Part shown: positions 48,520-58,256 of the stretch, piece after piece | Numbering within the stretch: position 1 is the stretch's first letter | How the letters are laid out: every line of letters starts with the position of its first letter | NCBI GenBank assembly: GCA_002401855.1 | Contig: NVUH01000003.1 | Coordinates: forward strand, 1-64,000 | Reading direction: 5' to 3' | Origin: Hyphomicrobiales bacterium | GTDB lineage: Bacteria; Pseudomonadota; Alphaproteobacteria; Rhizobiales; OSC116 | DNA length: 64,000 bases | Notes under the pieces: generated by a model | Seen by the model: only the letters and a program-made list of their open reading frames with translations | The model's database searches: none | What the model was told of the DNA's origin: nothing | Program-made: the position numbers and the translations under genes

Positions 48520-49077
48520 ATGTCTGCAATAGATCTTAAAGATATTGAACGTCGCATGGAAGGCGCCATCAGCAATTTAAAAACCGAATTTTCTGGTTTG
48601 CGCACTGGCCGCGCTTCGATTCATATGCTCGATCCGGTTATGGTTTCCGCCTATGGTGCCGATATGCCACTCACCCAGGTTGCCAGTGTCAGCGTGCCAG
48701 AATCGCGCATGCTGTCTGTTTCGGTTTGGGATTCTGGCCTTGTCAACGCGACCGATAAAGCCATCCGTGATGCAGGTCTTGGCCTCAACCCAATTGTCGA
48801 TGGCAATAATTTGCGCATTCCCATCCCCGAGCTAAACGAAGAGCGCCGCAAAGAGATGACCAAAATTGCCGCCAAATATGCCGAGGCATGCCGTATTTCA
48901 ATCCGTAACGTGCGCCGCGATGGCATGGAAGTTCTCAAAAAAGCCGAAAAAGACAGTGAAATTTCACAAGATGAACAACATGATCAGGGTGATCAAGTGC
49001 AACAGCTAACCGATACTTATATCAAATTGGTCGATGACGCGTTAAAAACCAAAGACGTCGAGATTATGCAAGTTTAA
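48520..49077 (+). CDS. frr: Ribosome recycling factor
   Basis: Splits post-termination ribosomes with EF-G. The 185-residue protein has the expected domain I helices ([58 protein letters not shown]) and domain II ([26 protein letters not shown]). Length 185 is standard. uppS (undecaprenyl diphosphate synthase), which usually lies between frr and cdsA, is absent; cdsA starts 32 bases downstream. Confidence 0.97.
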   Translation: MSAIDLKDIERRMEGAISNLKTEFSGLRTGRASIHMLDPVMVSAYGADMPLTQVASVSVPESRMLSVSVWDSGLVNATDKAIRDAGLGLNPIVDGNNLRIPIPELNEERRKEMTKIAAKYAEACRISIRNVRRDGMEVLKKAEKDSEISQDEQHDQGDQVQQLTDTYIKLVDDALKTKDVEIMQV

Positions 49078-49109
49078 TAGCACCAACCCAAACCATAAAT
49101 GAGCCCCTT

Positions 49110-49817
49110 ATGTCAACAGCCGATCAATTTCTAGATTTAAAAACCCGCCTCATTTCAGCTGTAATCTTAGCTGTCGCGGCTTTTTTATGTATTTATTTCG
49201 GCTCTATCTTCATGTTGATTATGGTGTCGGCATTCTGTTATGTCGGCATGAAAGAATGGATGGATCTGCCCAAAAGGCGCAACTATTCGCCTACGACCAA
49301 ACGCAAATGGTTTGGCTATGGCTTGCTTTATGCTGGCTGGGCGTGCTTGTCTATATTGCTCATTCGTTATTCTGATGAATTTGGTTATGCCGCCACAATA
49401 TGGCTCATCACCATCACCATCGGCACCGATATAGGCGCATATTTTGCAGGCAGGTTCATCGGCGGCGCTAAAGTCGCACCCAGCATCAGCCCCAATAAAT
49501 CTTGGGCAGGCGTTGGCGGCGGCATCTTAGGTTCCATCATCTTAAGCAGCTTTTTCCTATCTTTCACCGCTGTGCCACTCAATAGCTCCATCATCAAATT
49601 GGTGGTTATTTTCTCACTCATTAGCCAATGTGGCGATTTTTTCGAAAGCTATATCAAACGCCGCTTTTCGGTCAAGGATACAGGCTCCTTCATGCCAGGC
49701 CATGGTGGTATATTAGACCGAATGGATGGCCAGATATTCTTACTCATTGCAGCCGCCATTTTCGCATTTTTCGCGGGTCCAATGGATCAAATGGCCGCCA
49801 GCCTACTTATCTGGTAG
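49110..49817 (+). CDS. cdsA: Phosphatidate cytidylyltransferase
   Basis: Makes CDP-diacylglycerol for phospholipid synthesis in the inner membrane. The 235-residue protein has about six to seven membrane helices and the family signature near the C-terminus: SYIKRRFSVKDTG then MPGHGGILDRMDG. TDIGAYFAGRFIGGAK and SPNKSWAG upstream are also conserved. It is ten bases ahead of dxr. Confidence 0.95.
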   Translation: MSTADQFLDLKTRLISAVILAVAAFLCIYFGSIFMLIMVSAFCYVGMKEWMDLPKRRNYSPTTKRKWFGYGLLYAGWACLSILLIRYSDEFGYAATIWLITITIGTDIGAYFAGRFIGGAKVAPSISPNKSWAGVGGGILGSIILSSFFLSFTAVPLNSSIIKLVVIFSLISQCGDFFESYIKRRFSVKDTGSFMPGHGGILDRMDGQIFLLIAAAIFAFFAGPMDQMAASLLIW

Positions 49818-49826
49818 GTATCGCAA

Positions 49827-50981
49827 ATGAAAACAATCAATATATTTGGCGTGACAGGCTCCATCGGCCTCTCCACAGTCAAAGTCCTCAAACAACATCC
49901 AGATAAATTTTCCGTCAATGCCGTCACAGGCGGTAATAATGTCAAATTATTAGCACAATTAGCCATCGAGCTTAATGCCGAATGCGCGGTCATCGCCAAT
50001 GTTTCCAAGCTAGATGAGCTTAAGTCTCTGCTCAATGGGCACAATATCGAAGCAGATTGCGGCGAAGATGGCCTGATAAGAGCCGCCGAGCGCGAGGTCG
50101 ATATCTGCATGGCCGCCATCGTCGGTTATGCAGGCCTAAAGCCAACAATCACCTCGCTCAAACACGCCAAACGCGTCGCCTTAGCCAATAAAGAATGCTT
50201 AGTCACCGCCGGCGAATTATTCCTCGCCGAAGCCCAAAAATATGGCTGCGTGGTCACCCCGGTTGATAGCGAACACAGCGCCATGTTCCAATGTTTGCAA
50301 GGCAGTCAAACCTCCGAGATGGAAAAAATCCTCCTCACCGCATCAGGCGGGCCTTTCCGCACCCACACATTAGCGCAGATGAAAAACATCACGCTGGCAC
50401 AAGCACTCGATCATCCCAATTGGGATATGGGTGCCAAAATCACCATAGATAGCGCCACGCTAATGAATAAGGGCAATGAGCTGATAGAAGCCTATCACCT
50501 ATTCCCCATTGAGTTAGACCAAATCGAGGTGGTGGTACATAAACAATCCATCATTCATTCGCTGGTTCAATATCACGATGGCTCGGTCATCGCCCAGTTA
50601 GGCACGCCCGAAATGGGCACCGCTATCAGCTACGCACTCGGCTGGCCAGAGCGGCTCAAGCTAGATTTCAAACGGCTCGATCTGTTTAAAATCGCCCAGT
50701 TAGATTTCGAACCCGCCGACGAAAAGCGCTTTAAATGCCTATATTTGGCCAAGCAATCAGTCATTATGGGCGGCACATGCGGCGCGGTGCTCAATGCCGC
50801 CAACGAGGTAGCGGTTGCGGCTTTCTTGCGCGAAGAAATCACCTTCCTCGCCATCGCAGACATTTGCGAACAGACCATAAATTTGGCACAATCGCGTGAC
50901 ATCATCATCAATGCAGACAATATTAACGATGTATATGAGGTTGATAAACAAGCCCGAATCATCGCAAAATCATTGTTATAA
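49827..50981 (+). CDS. dxr: 1-deoxy-D-xylulose 5-phosphate reductoisomerase
   Basis: Second enzyme of the MEP isoprenoid pathway. The 384-residue protein has the NADPH site FGVTGSIGLSTVKVL, ALANKECLVTAGELF, the metal and substrate motif VDSEHSAMFQCLQG, TASGGPFR, NWDMGAKITIDSATLMNKGNELIEAYHLF and a C-terminal VLNAANEVAVAAFL. rseP follows after 21 bases, the standard dxr-rseP-bamA order. Confidence 0.96.
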   Translation: MKTINIFGVTGSIGLSTVKVLKQHPDKFSVNAVTGGNNVKLLAQLAIELNAECAVIANVSKLDELKSLLNGHNIEADCGEDGLIRAAEREVDICMAAIVGYAGLKPTITSLKHAKRVALANKECLVTAGELFLAEAQKYGCVVTPVDSEHSAMFQCLQGSQTSEMEKILLTASGGPFRTHTLAQMKNITLAQALDHPNWDMGAKITIDSATLMNKGNELIEAYHLFPIELDQIEVVVHKQSIIHSLVQYHDGSVIAQLGTPEMGTAISYALGWPERLKLDFKRLDLFKIAQLDFEPADEKRFKCLYLAKQSVIMGGTCGAVLNAANEVAVAAFLREEITFLAIADICEQTINLAQSRDIIINADNINDVYEVDKQARIIAKSLL

Positions 50982-51002
50982 CTGGCAAATTAAGGTAATT
51001 AA

Positions 51003-52142
51003 ATGGAAATATTGAACATTCTCACGGGCTTTGGTAGCAGTGCATTTCAATATATTTTCGGCTTTATTTCTGTACTCATGATCATTGTTTTTGTGCATGA
51101 AATGGGGCATTTTCTCGTTGCCCGCTGGTGTAATGTGCGCATCGAAGCCTTCTCCATCGGCTTTGGCAAGGAGCTTTGGGGCTTTACTGATAAAAAGCAA
51201 ACCCGCTGGAAGCTATGCCTCATACCGCTCGGCGGCTATGTCAAATTTTGGGGCGATGCCAACGAAGCCAGCTTTGCCGATCACGATGCCGCGAATCATA
51301 TGTCTGATGATGAAAAGAAAGTCTATTTCCAGCTTAAACCTTTGTGGCAAAAAGCTGCCGTGGTGGTCGCCGGCCCTGTGGCTAACTTTATTTTTGCGGT
51401 GCTCATATTCACCGTGTTCCTCATGTCCGTCGGTCAGCCGTTCATTTCTCCAAGAGTCGATGATGTGCAAGCAGGCGGCGCTGCGCAGCTTGCAGGCATT
51501 CAAGCAGGTGATGTCATCGCGCAAATTAACGGCAATCAAATCAGCTCGTTTAACGATTTGCAAAAATACATCATGTTCAATTCCGATAAACAAATTTCCG
51601 TAACCGTTAATCGGAACGAGGAGTTAATCACATTAAACTTAACGCCTAAGCCATTTGTTTTTACAGATAGATATGGTAACGAACAAAAAATAGGCCGCAT
51701 TGGAATTATCCACAATAGCTCAGCTGATGAGCGCCAGTTTCGCACGCTTTCATTGTTAGATGCAGTGTCAAAAGGCACGGGCGAGGTGTGGTTCATCATC
51801 AAACAAACCCTCATCACCATCAAGGATTTATTTGTCGGCCAAGGTGATATTAAACAACTTGGTGGCCCCGTAAAAATCGCCCAAACATCAGGCCAACTGG
51901 CATCAGAAGGCATTCTGCCCTTGGTGCGCTTAGCAGCTTTGCTCAGTGTTGGCATCGGCCTGTTTAACCTATTTCCCATACCCATGCTCGATGGCGGCCA
52001 TCTAACATTCTATCTCATCGAGGCACTCATTGGCAGGCCTTTACCAGCCAAATATATGGAATATGCAATGCGCACAGGCATCACACTTTTGCTCGGCTTT
52101 TTCATCTTCGTCACCATTAACGACATTCTATCCATTCTTTAA
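51003..52142 (+). CDS. rseP: Intramembrane zinc metalloprotease RseP (site-2 protease)
   Basis: Inner-membrane protease that cleaves membrane-bound regulators. The 379-residue protein shows the zinc site VHEMGHFLVARW in the first helix, LGGYVKFWGD, one PDZ domain (about residues 140-220, GIQAGDVIAQINGNQI) and the second metal motif NLFPIPMLDGGHL, followed by two helices. Length matches alphaproteobacterial MmpA/RseP. bamA begins 144 bases later. Confidence 0.96.
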   Translation: MEILNILTGFGSSAFQYIFGFISVLMIIVFVHEMGHFLVARWCNVRIEAFSIGFGKELWGFTDKKQTRWKLCLIPLGGYVKFWGDANEASFADHDAANHMSDDEKKVYFQLKPLWQKAAVVVAGPVANFIFAVLIFTVFLMSVGQPFISPRVDDVQAGGAAQLAGIQAGDVIAQINGNQISSFNDLQKYIMFNSDKQISVTVNRNEELITLNLTPKPFVFTDRYGNEQKIGRIGIIHNSSADERQFRTLSLLDAVSKGTGEVWFIIKQTLITIKDLFVGQGDIKQLGGPVKIAQTSGQLASEGILPLVRLAALLSVGIGLFNLFPIPMLDGGHLTFYLIEALIGRPLPAKYMEYAMRTGITLLLGFFIFVTINDILSIL

Positions 52143-52286
52143 AAAGTTACCTAAAATTAACCTTTAGTGGCTAGCTTGCGTTAATAAACCATGAAAAATA
52201 GGCAAATTGAAATTCATGCTTTATTTTTTGTTCAAAACCTAGTAAAAGTGTATTGGAATTATTGATTCTTTTCAGATGAGTAAAAT

Positions 52287-54554
52287 ATGAGTGACTTTAA
52301 TAATCGTAGTAAAATAAGCTATAAAAACATAATAACGTTGGCAATTTCGCTGACTTTTGGTACATTTTTAATGCACCAAACGGCATTCGCAGTTGATGCT
52401 CAAAACCTCATTCTGTCGGGTAATAAAAGCGTCACCGCTGAAACCATATTCGCCAATTTGGAACTTAAAAAAGGCCAAGAGATTAGTGATGGCAGTATCA
52501 ACGCCTCAATCGCTTCGCTATATTCCACTGGCTTGTTCAAAAATGTCACCATCACTCACAAAGGTGACAGTGTTTATATCACTGTAGAAGAAAACCCAAC
52601 CATTCATGCCATTAAATATAATGGCAATCAAAACCTGTCTTCTGGCACGCTAAATTCAGCAATCAGTCTGCGCGCAGGTCAGTATTACACCGTTAATAAA
52701 GTAGAAGAAGCGGTTAAAAATATCAAAAAGAAATACACCGATTCGCGCTATTCCAATGTGCAAGTCAGTTATAAAATTGTCGAGGTCGATGGCCAATCAG
52801 ATTTGCTTTTCACCATCACCGAAGGCGCTTCAGCCACCATCCAAAAAGTAAGCTTTGTTGGCAATAGCATCTATTCAGATGGTACATTGCGCGGCGTTGT
52901 GTCTTCAAAAGAAGCCGCTATTTGGCACATGTTCTCAGGTGCCGACGCTTATAACGCCGACAAAGTAAACTTCGACCGCGAATTATTGCGTCGTCATTAT
53001 CTCGAAAATGGCTATGCAGATTTCAGTGTCATTTCAGCAGTTGCCGATCTAGATGAAGACAGTAATAAATATTTCATCACTTTCACAGTTGATGAAGGCG
53101 AACAATACACGTTTGGCGAGATAGATGTCGATTCATCATTCTCTAGCCTCCCGCCAGAAGAATTATTGCCACTCGTACGCGGCAGAACAGGCGATGTATA
53201 TAACGCTGTACAACTTAACGATAGCGTCGCAGAAATTCGCAAACAAGCCAACCGCAAAGGTTATGACTTTGCAAAAGTCACAACCATTATTACCCGCAAT
53301 GCGATCAATAGAACCATTGACATCGTCTATACAGTCGAAGATGGCCAACGCGCTTATATTGATCGGATAAACATCGTCGGCAACACCCGTACGCATGATC
53401 AAGTCATCCGTCGCGAACTAGAAGTGGCCGAAGGCGATGTATTTAATGTCATTGCCCTAGAAGCTGCCAAAGCTCGTCTCATGAAATCGGGCTACTTTTC
53501 AGGTGTTCTATTCAGTACAGAAGCAGGCAGTGCTGCTGATCGGGTGATTCTCATCGTTGAGGTCAGCGAAAATGCCACAGGTAGCATCGGCATTACAGGC
53601 GCATATTCAACTCAAAATGGTTTGATTGGCGAGTTAAGCTATGCCGAAACCAATCTAATGGGCACAGGCCAACATTTAAACGCTTCGCTCACATGGTCCG
53701 TCGGTGATGGTGACGATGCGCGGCGCGAAGCTTATTTCGGCTTCACGGAACCACATTTTATGGGTGAAAACCTTTCGGTTGGTGCTAATATATTTACCAG
53801 CCTCAATACCGAAAAAGATGATAGTGAACATTTCAAAATTGGTGCAGGTGCAACCGTTGGCTTACCAGTTGGTGAATTCACTAGCTTAGCCGCCCGTTAT
53901 AATTTCACTCGTGATGAAAACACCACAAACTCAAACATCGATTATATTTCAGCAATTGGTGTTAAGGCTCTGTTAGATACAACTGATAAGCTCATCTTAC
54001 CAACACAAGGCTTTAAATTAGAGGCCGATGTTGAATTAGCTGGCCTTGGTGGCAATGTTAAATATATCCGCACCATCGGTAAAGCCGAAGGCCATTTCGA
54101 AGTGATTAAAGACGTTGTGATTTCAGGCTTTGTGACAGCAGGTGCCATAAATGCTTGGGATTCAAACACCTCATTGCGCCAACAAGATACATTCTTCAAA
54201 GGTGGCGATTTGGTTCGTGGCTTCGCATCTGATGGCTTAGGCCCGCGTGCTGGCGACTCAACATCATCTTCCAATGGCGGCACAATATTCGCAGGTGCCA
54301 CTCTCGAGGTGCGCACCCCGCTTGTCAAAGATGCAGGCATTTATATTGCAGGGTTTGCCGATGCAGGTACATTATATGAATCCTCTGTTGCAGGCTCTAC
54401 ATCAAATGAAAGCGAAATCAGAACGTCAATCGGCGCTAGCTTGATTTGGGATTCACCAATTGGTCCACTTCGCGCAGATTACGCCTACGTGCTAAGTAAA
54501 AATGATGTTGATGACGAAGAACCATTCAAATTCGGCCTTGCATTTAGATATTAA
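52287..54554 (+). CDS. bamA: Outer membrane protein assembly factor BamA
   Basis: Central component of the BAM machinery. The 755-residue protein has a signal peptide (cleavage near AFA-VDA), five POTRA domains up to about residue 420 and a 16-strand barrel with the conserved loop 6 region KGGDLVRGFASDGLGPR (VRGF type). The final strand ends FKFGLAFRY, with Tyr in place of the usual Phe. A terminator follows directly. In most Alphaproteobacteria lpxD comes next; here fabZ does. Confidence 0.96.
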   Translation: MSDFNNRSKISYKNIITLAISLTFGTFLMHQTAFAVDAQNLILSGNKSVTAETIFANLELKKGQEISDGSINASIASLYSTGLFKNVTITHKGDSVYITVEENPTIHAIKYNGNQNLSSGTLNSAISLRAGQYYTVNKVEEAVKNIKKKYTDSRYSNVQVSYKIVEVDGQSDLLFTITEGASATIQKVSFVGNSIYSDGTLRGVVSSKEAAIWHMFSGADAYNADKVNFDRELLRRHYLENGYADFSVISAVADLDEDSNKYFITFTVDEGEQYTFGEIDVDSSFSSLPPEELLPLVRGRTGDVYNAVQLNDSVAEIRKQANRKGYDFAKVTTIITRNAINRTIDIVYTVEDGQRAYIDRINIVGNTRTHDQVIRRELEVAEGDVFNVIALEAAKARLMKSGYFSGVLFSTEAGSAADRVILIVEVSENATGSIGITGAYSTQNGLIGELSYAETNLMGTGQHLNASLTWSVGDGDDARREAYFGFTEPHFMGENLSVGANIFTSLNTEKDDSEHFKIGAGATVGLPVGEFTSLAARYNFTRDENTTNSNIDYISAIGVKALLDTTDKLILPTQGFKLEADVELAGLGGNVKYIRTIGKAEGHFEVIKDVVISGFVTAGAINAWDSNTSLRQQDTFFKGGDLVRGFASDGLGPRAGDSTSSSNGGTIFAGATLEVRTPLVKDAGIYIAGFADAGTLYESSVAGSTSNESEIRTSIGASLIWDSPIGPLRADYAYVLSKNDVDDEEPFKFGLAFRY

Positions 54555-54581
54555 TCCAAAGCCATCATCATTAAAGTTAAT

Positions 54582-54612
54582 TGGGGTCAACATTTGTTGA
54601 CCCCATTTTTTT
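54582..54612 (+). terminator. Rho-independent terminator after bamA
   Basis: TGGGGTCAAC (54582-54591), loop ATTT, GTTGACCCCA (54596-54605), then seven T. It ends the upstream envelope operon and isolates fabZ, exactly where lpxD is expected by synteny. Confidence 0.9.
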
Positions 54613-54651
54613 ATGTGGTAGATTCTATATATAATCTTATAAGGAAATAAT

Positions 54652-55122
54652 ATGAGCGAAAATTCAGATAACCAAGCATTAGATAGCATTGACGTCATGC
54701 AAATTATGAATCTGCTGCCACATCGTTATCCATTTTTATTGGTCGATAAAATCATAGATATTGATGGCGATAAATCTGCCATTGGCATAAAAAATGTCAC
54801 CATAAATGAACCATTTTTTCAAGGTCATTTCCCTGGTCATCCCGTCATGCCAGGTGTGCTAATTGTCGAGGCCATGGCGCAAGTTTCAGGCGCTATATGC
54901 GCCCATGCACAGGGCGTTAAAGAGACACCAGATGTAGTCTATTTCATGTCTATTGATAAATGCAAATTCCGCAAGCCGGTCACACCCGGTGATGTCTTGC
55001 ACATCCACGTCACCCAAACCCGCCATCGTGGCAATATTTGGAAATTTGCCTGCCAAGCTAAGGTAGAAGGTAAATTAGTTTGTGAAGCCGAAATCGGCGC
55101 AATGATGGCACCAAATTCCTAA
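54652..55122 (+). CDS. fabZ: 3-hydroxyacyl-ACP dehydratase FabZ
   Basis: Dehydrates 3-hydroxyacyl-ACP in fatty acid elongation. The 156-residue hot-dog protein has [21 protein letters not shown], the catalytic His in [23 protein letters not shown] with Glu, and [12 protein letters not shown] strong AAGGAAAT site precedes the ATG. It is usually inside the lpxD-fabZ-lpxA cluster; here it stands alone between two terminators. Confidence 0.96.
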   Translation: MSENSDNQALDSIDVMQIMNLLPHRYPFLLVDKIIDIDGDKSAIGIKNVTINEPFFQGHFPGHPVMPGVLIVEAMAQVSGAICAHAQGVKETPDVVYFMSIDKCKFRKPVTPGDVLHIHVTQTRHRGNIWKFACQAKVEGKLVCEAEIGAMMAPNS

Positions 55123-55147
55123 TAGAATTCAATTTTAAGACAATAAA

Positions 55148-55175
55148 AAAGCCTGCAAACATGTTTGCAGGCTTT
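55148..55175. terminator. Bidirectional terminator between fabZ and gltA
   Basis: AAAGCCTGCAAAC (55148-55160) and GTTTGCAGGCTTT (55163-55175) form a perfect 13-bp stem with flanking A and T tracts, between convergent genes. Confidence 0.88.
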
Positions 55176-55196
55176 AAATTTAACAAATGCAATATC

Positions 55197-56492
55197 CTAG
55201 CGTTTGTTCATAGGTTTGAAATCACGTAATGTTTCACCTGTATAAATTTGGCGCGGACGACCAATTTTCTGTTTTGGGTCTTCAATCATTTCATTCCATT
55301 GCGAAATCCAACCAACCGTACGAGCCAGCGCAAATAACACAGTGAACATGCTGGTCGGGAAGCCCAAAGCCCGCAATGTAATGCCAGAGTAAAAATCAAT
55401 ATTCGGGTAAAGCTTCTTCTCTACAAAATATTCATCTTCAAGCGCAATGCGTTCAAGCTCAACTGCCACATCAAGCAATGGGTCTTTCACATTCAGCTCT
55501 TTCAAAACGTCGCGGCTGGTTTGTTGCATAATCGTAGCACGTGGGTCAAAATTCTTATAAACGCGATGGCCAAAGCCCATCAAGCGGAATGGGTCACTTT
55601 TGTCTTTGGCACGGGCAATAAATTCAGGAATGCGGTCAACACTACCAATTTCAGTCAGCATTTTAAGGCAAGCTTCGTTGGCACCACCATGTGCAGGGCC
55701 CCACAAACAAGCAATACCAGCAGCAATACAAGCAAACGGGTTCGCACCAGATGATCCAGCTAAACGTACAGTCGATGTAGAGGCATTTTGCTCATGGTCA
55801 GCATGCAAAGTAAAAATACGGTCCATAGCTTCAGCAGCAATAGGGTTTACCTTATATTCTTCAGTAGGAACAGAAAAACACATATGCAAAAAGTTAGATG
55901 CATAGTCCAAGTCATTGCGCGGGGCAACAAATGGCTGCCCAACAGAATATTTATAAGCCATAGCGGCAATGGTTGGCATTTTAGCAATCAAGCGGCGGCT
56001 GGCTACCAAACGTTGGTGTGCATCAGTTACATCAGTAGAATCATGATAGAATGCAGACAAAGCACCCACAACACCCACCATAATCGCCATCGGATGCGCA
56101 TCACGGCGAAAGCCTTTAAACAAAGTCACCATTTGGTCATGCAACATGGTGTGATAGGTGATGGCATGCTCAAACTCATCTTTTTCTTCTTCAGTCGGTA
56201 ATTCGCCGTTTAGCAGCAAATAACAAACTTCTAAAAAGCTAGCATTTTCAGCCAACTCACCAATCGGATAACCGCGATATAACAAAACACCTTTATTGCC
56301 GTCAATATAGGTAATTTTGCTTTCGCAAGAAGCCGTCGAAGTAAAACCAGGGTCATAAGTAAAGTTATCAGTTTTTGCATATAAAGTGCTGATGTCAATC
56401 ACATTAGGGCCAACAGATGCCTCATAGACAGGAAATTCGTAGCTTTCTCCACCAAGGGATAATGTGGCGGATTTATCGTTTTTATTTGTCAT
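55197..56492 (-). CDS. gltA: Citrate synthase
   Basis: First enzyme of the TCA cycle. Motifs include [30 protein letters not shown], the catalytic His in [52 protein letters not shown] and the Asp in [17 protein letters not shown] set the start at ATG 56492 (AGGAAACAAT before it); in-frame ATGs at 56507 and 56537 are possible but add only an Asn/Lys-rich, partly duplicated stretch. The 431-residue length is the type II family standard. Confidence 0.95.
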   Translation of the reverse strand: MTNKNDKSATLSLGGESYEFPVYEASVGPNVIDISTLYAKTDNFTYDPGFTSTASCESKITYIDGNKGVLLYRGYPIGELAENASFLEVCYLLLNGELPTEEEKDEFEHAITYHTMLHDQMVTLFKGFRRDAHPMAIMVGVVGALSAFYHDSTDVTDAHQRLVASRRLIAKMPTIAAMAYKYSVGQPFVAPRNDLDYASNFLHMCFSVPTEEYKVNPIAAEAMDRIFTLHADHEQNASTSTVRLAGSSGANPFACIAAGIACLWGPAHGGANEACLKMLTEIGSVDRIPEFIARAKDKSDPFRLMGFGHRVYKNFDPRATIMQQTSRDVLKELNVKDPLLDVAVELERIALEDEYFVEKKLYPNIDFYSGITLRALGFPTSMFTVLFALARTVGWISQWNEMIEDPKQKIGRPRQIYTGETLRDFKPMNKR

Positions 56493-56756
56493 ATTGTTTC
56501 CTGTCATATTGTTTTTATTTTTGATGGCAATCATCATTTAAACATGTAAATGTAAACAACGCCCATTGCCCATTCATATTTAAGAAAAGTTAAGCCATTC
56601 AAATTTAATATCATTCTAATCTGATGAGGCAAGTAACTAGGATTTTTTGATTCTTAGACCTTGTTATTAGTTAGTATAGGAAAACACGTAATTTCACAAG
56701 TTTTTGAACGATTTTTATGAAAAAAACTCGTCAAATTGCGCCAATTTCATGGATTT

Positions 56757-58154
56757 TCAGACAATATCCTCAATTCGACCAATAGTTTCGTCTTTGCCCA
56801 AAATAACCGCAATGTCAAAAATACCAGGCGCATTAGTTGTCCCTGCCAATATGGCGCGTAAAGGTTGGCCAATCTTACCCAATTTCAAATCAACCTCTTC
56901 AGCATATTGTTGAATACACTCACTGATATTATCGCGTGTCCACTCATCAATCGCGCCAAATTTGGCTATCAAGCCCGCAATCAAAACCTTGTTCTCATCA
57001 GTCAGCTGTTTCTGTGCCTTGTCATCAAATTTCAGTGGCCGCACAGCAAATACAAATTGCGCCGCGTCATTCAATTCAATCAAAGTTTTGGCACGTTGTT
57101 TGATAATCGGCATCGCAGTAAGTAATCGCTCAGGTTGGGTAATATCGCCCGTACCCGTATCGTTTAAGAAGGTCCCAAGAATTTCAATCAATTTAGCATC
57201 ATCAGTATTCTTAATATAATGAGCATTCAGATTTTCAAGCTTCACAAAATCAAATTTCGAAGGCGATTTACCGATATTATCAATGTCAAACCACTCTACT
57301 AATTTGTCAGTCGAAATAATCTCATCATTCCCATGGCTCCAACTCAACCGCGCCAAATAATTGCGCATCGCTTCAGGTAAATAACCCATATCACGATAAG
57401 CCATCACACCCATCGCACCGTGGCGTTTAGATAGCTTTGCCCCATCTTGCCCATGAATCAACGGCACATGCGCAAATACAGGTATATCCCAGCCCAAAGC
57501 CGTATAAATACAAGCTTGGCGGCTGGCATTGGTCAAATGGTCGTCACCGCGTATAATATGGGTCACTCCCATGTCATGGTCATCCACCACCACTGATAAC
57601 ATATAAGTAGGCGTGCCATCACTACGCAGCATAATCAAATCATCAAGCTGTTCATTGGCAATTCTAATTCGCCCCAACACCACATCATTAATAATGGTAA
57701 ACCCATCGCGCGGCGCCTTAAAGCGAATAACGGGGTCAATACCTTCAGGCGCGTCGGCATTGCCACGGTTGCGCCACGTGCCATCATAAATCATCGGCTT
57801 GCCTGCAGCTTTGGCTGCTTCACGCATCGCCGCAATCTCTTCTTTGCTGCTATAACATTTATAAGCCAAATCATTGTCCAACATATGTTGCACAACTTCT
57901 TGGTGACGTTTAATGTTCCCATTTTGCGAAATGGCATCATCATCCCATTCAAGCCCCAACCAACGCATACCATCCAATATGGCTTGCACATTTTCGGGCG
58001 TGTTGCGTTTTATATCGGTATCTTCAATCCGCAATAACATTTTACCACCCCGACCGCGGGCATAAAGCCAATTAAACAAAGCGGTTCTGGCACCACCAAT
58101 ATGTAAAAAACCAGTAGGCGAAGGCGCAAAACGGGTGATAATTTGATCGGCCAT
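56757..58154 (-). CDS. gltX: Glutamyl-tRNA synthetase
   Basis: Charges tRNA-Glu. The 465-residue class I enzyme shows TRFAPSPTGFLHIGGARTAL (HIGH-type motif as HIGG), RIEDTD, DGTPTYMLSVVVDDHDM, THIIRGDDHLTNASRQ and the KMSKS-type loop KLSKRHGA. The start is ATG 58154 with GGAAAT upstream; an in-frame GTG at 58199 is less likely. It is transcribed divergently from comEC, with about 100 bases between the two starts. Confidence 0.95.
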   Translation of the reverse strand: MADQIITRFAPSPTGFLHIGGARTALFNWLYARGRGGKMLLRIEDTDIKRNTPENVQAILDGMRWLGLEWDDDAISQNGNIKRHQEVVQHMLDNDLAYKCYSSKEEIAAMREAAKAAGKPMIYDGTWRNRGNADAPEGIDPVIRFKAPRDGFTIINDVVLGRIRIANEQLDDLIMLRSDGTPTYMLSVVVDDHDMGVTHIIRGDDHLTNASRQACIYTALGWDIPVFAHVPLIHGQDGAKLSKRHGAMGVMAYRDMGYLPEAMRNYLARLSWSHGNDEIISTDKLVEWFDIDNIGKSPSKFDFVKLENLNAHYIKNTDDAKLIEILGTFLNDTGTGDITQPERLLTAMPIIKQRAKTLIELNDAAQFVFAVRPLKFDDKAQKQLTDENKVLIAGLIAKFGAIDEWTRDNISECIQQYAEEVDLKLGKIGQPLRAILAGTTNAPGIFDIAVILGKDETIGRIEDIV

Positions 58155-58256
58155 TATATTTCCAATATTTATAAAATTTAGTTGGCTTTGATTTAGCACA
58201 GGTTTGAATTTACAGCCAACAAATTTATGCCTAAACTGCTCTTCAAGGGGTGGTCA

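Noticed and set aside
54630-54635. TATAAT as a -10 element for fabZ
   Set aside because: The -35 position would fall in the T-run of the bamA terminator and the transcript would start on the ribosome site.
56729-56747. Hairpin terminator for gltX on the minus strand
   Set aside because: AAATTG/CAATTT is only six A/T-rich pairs and the T-run begins six bases after it; too weak to list.
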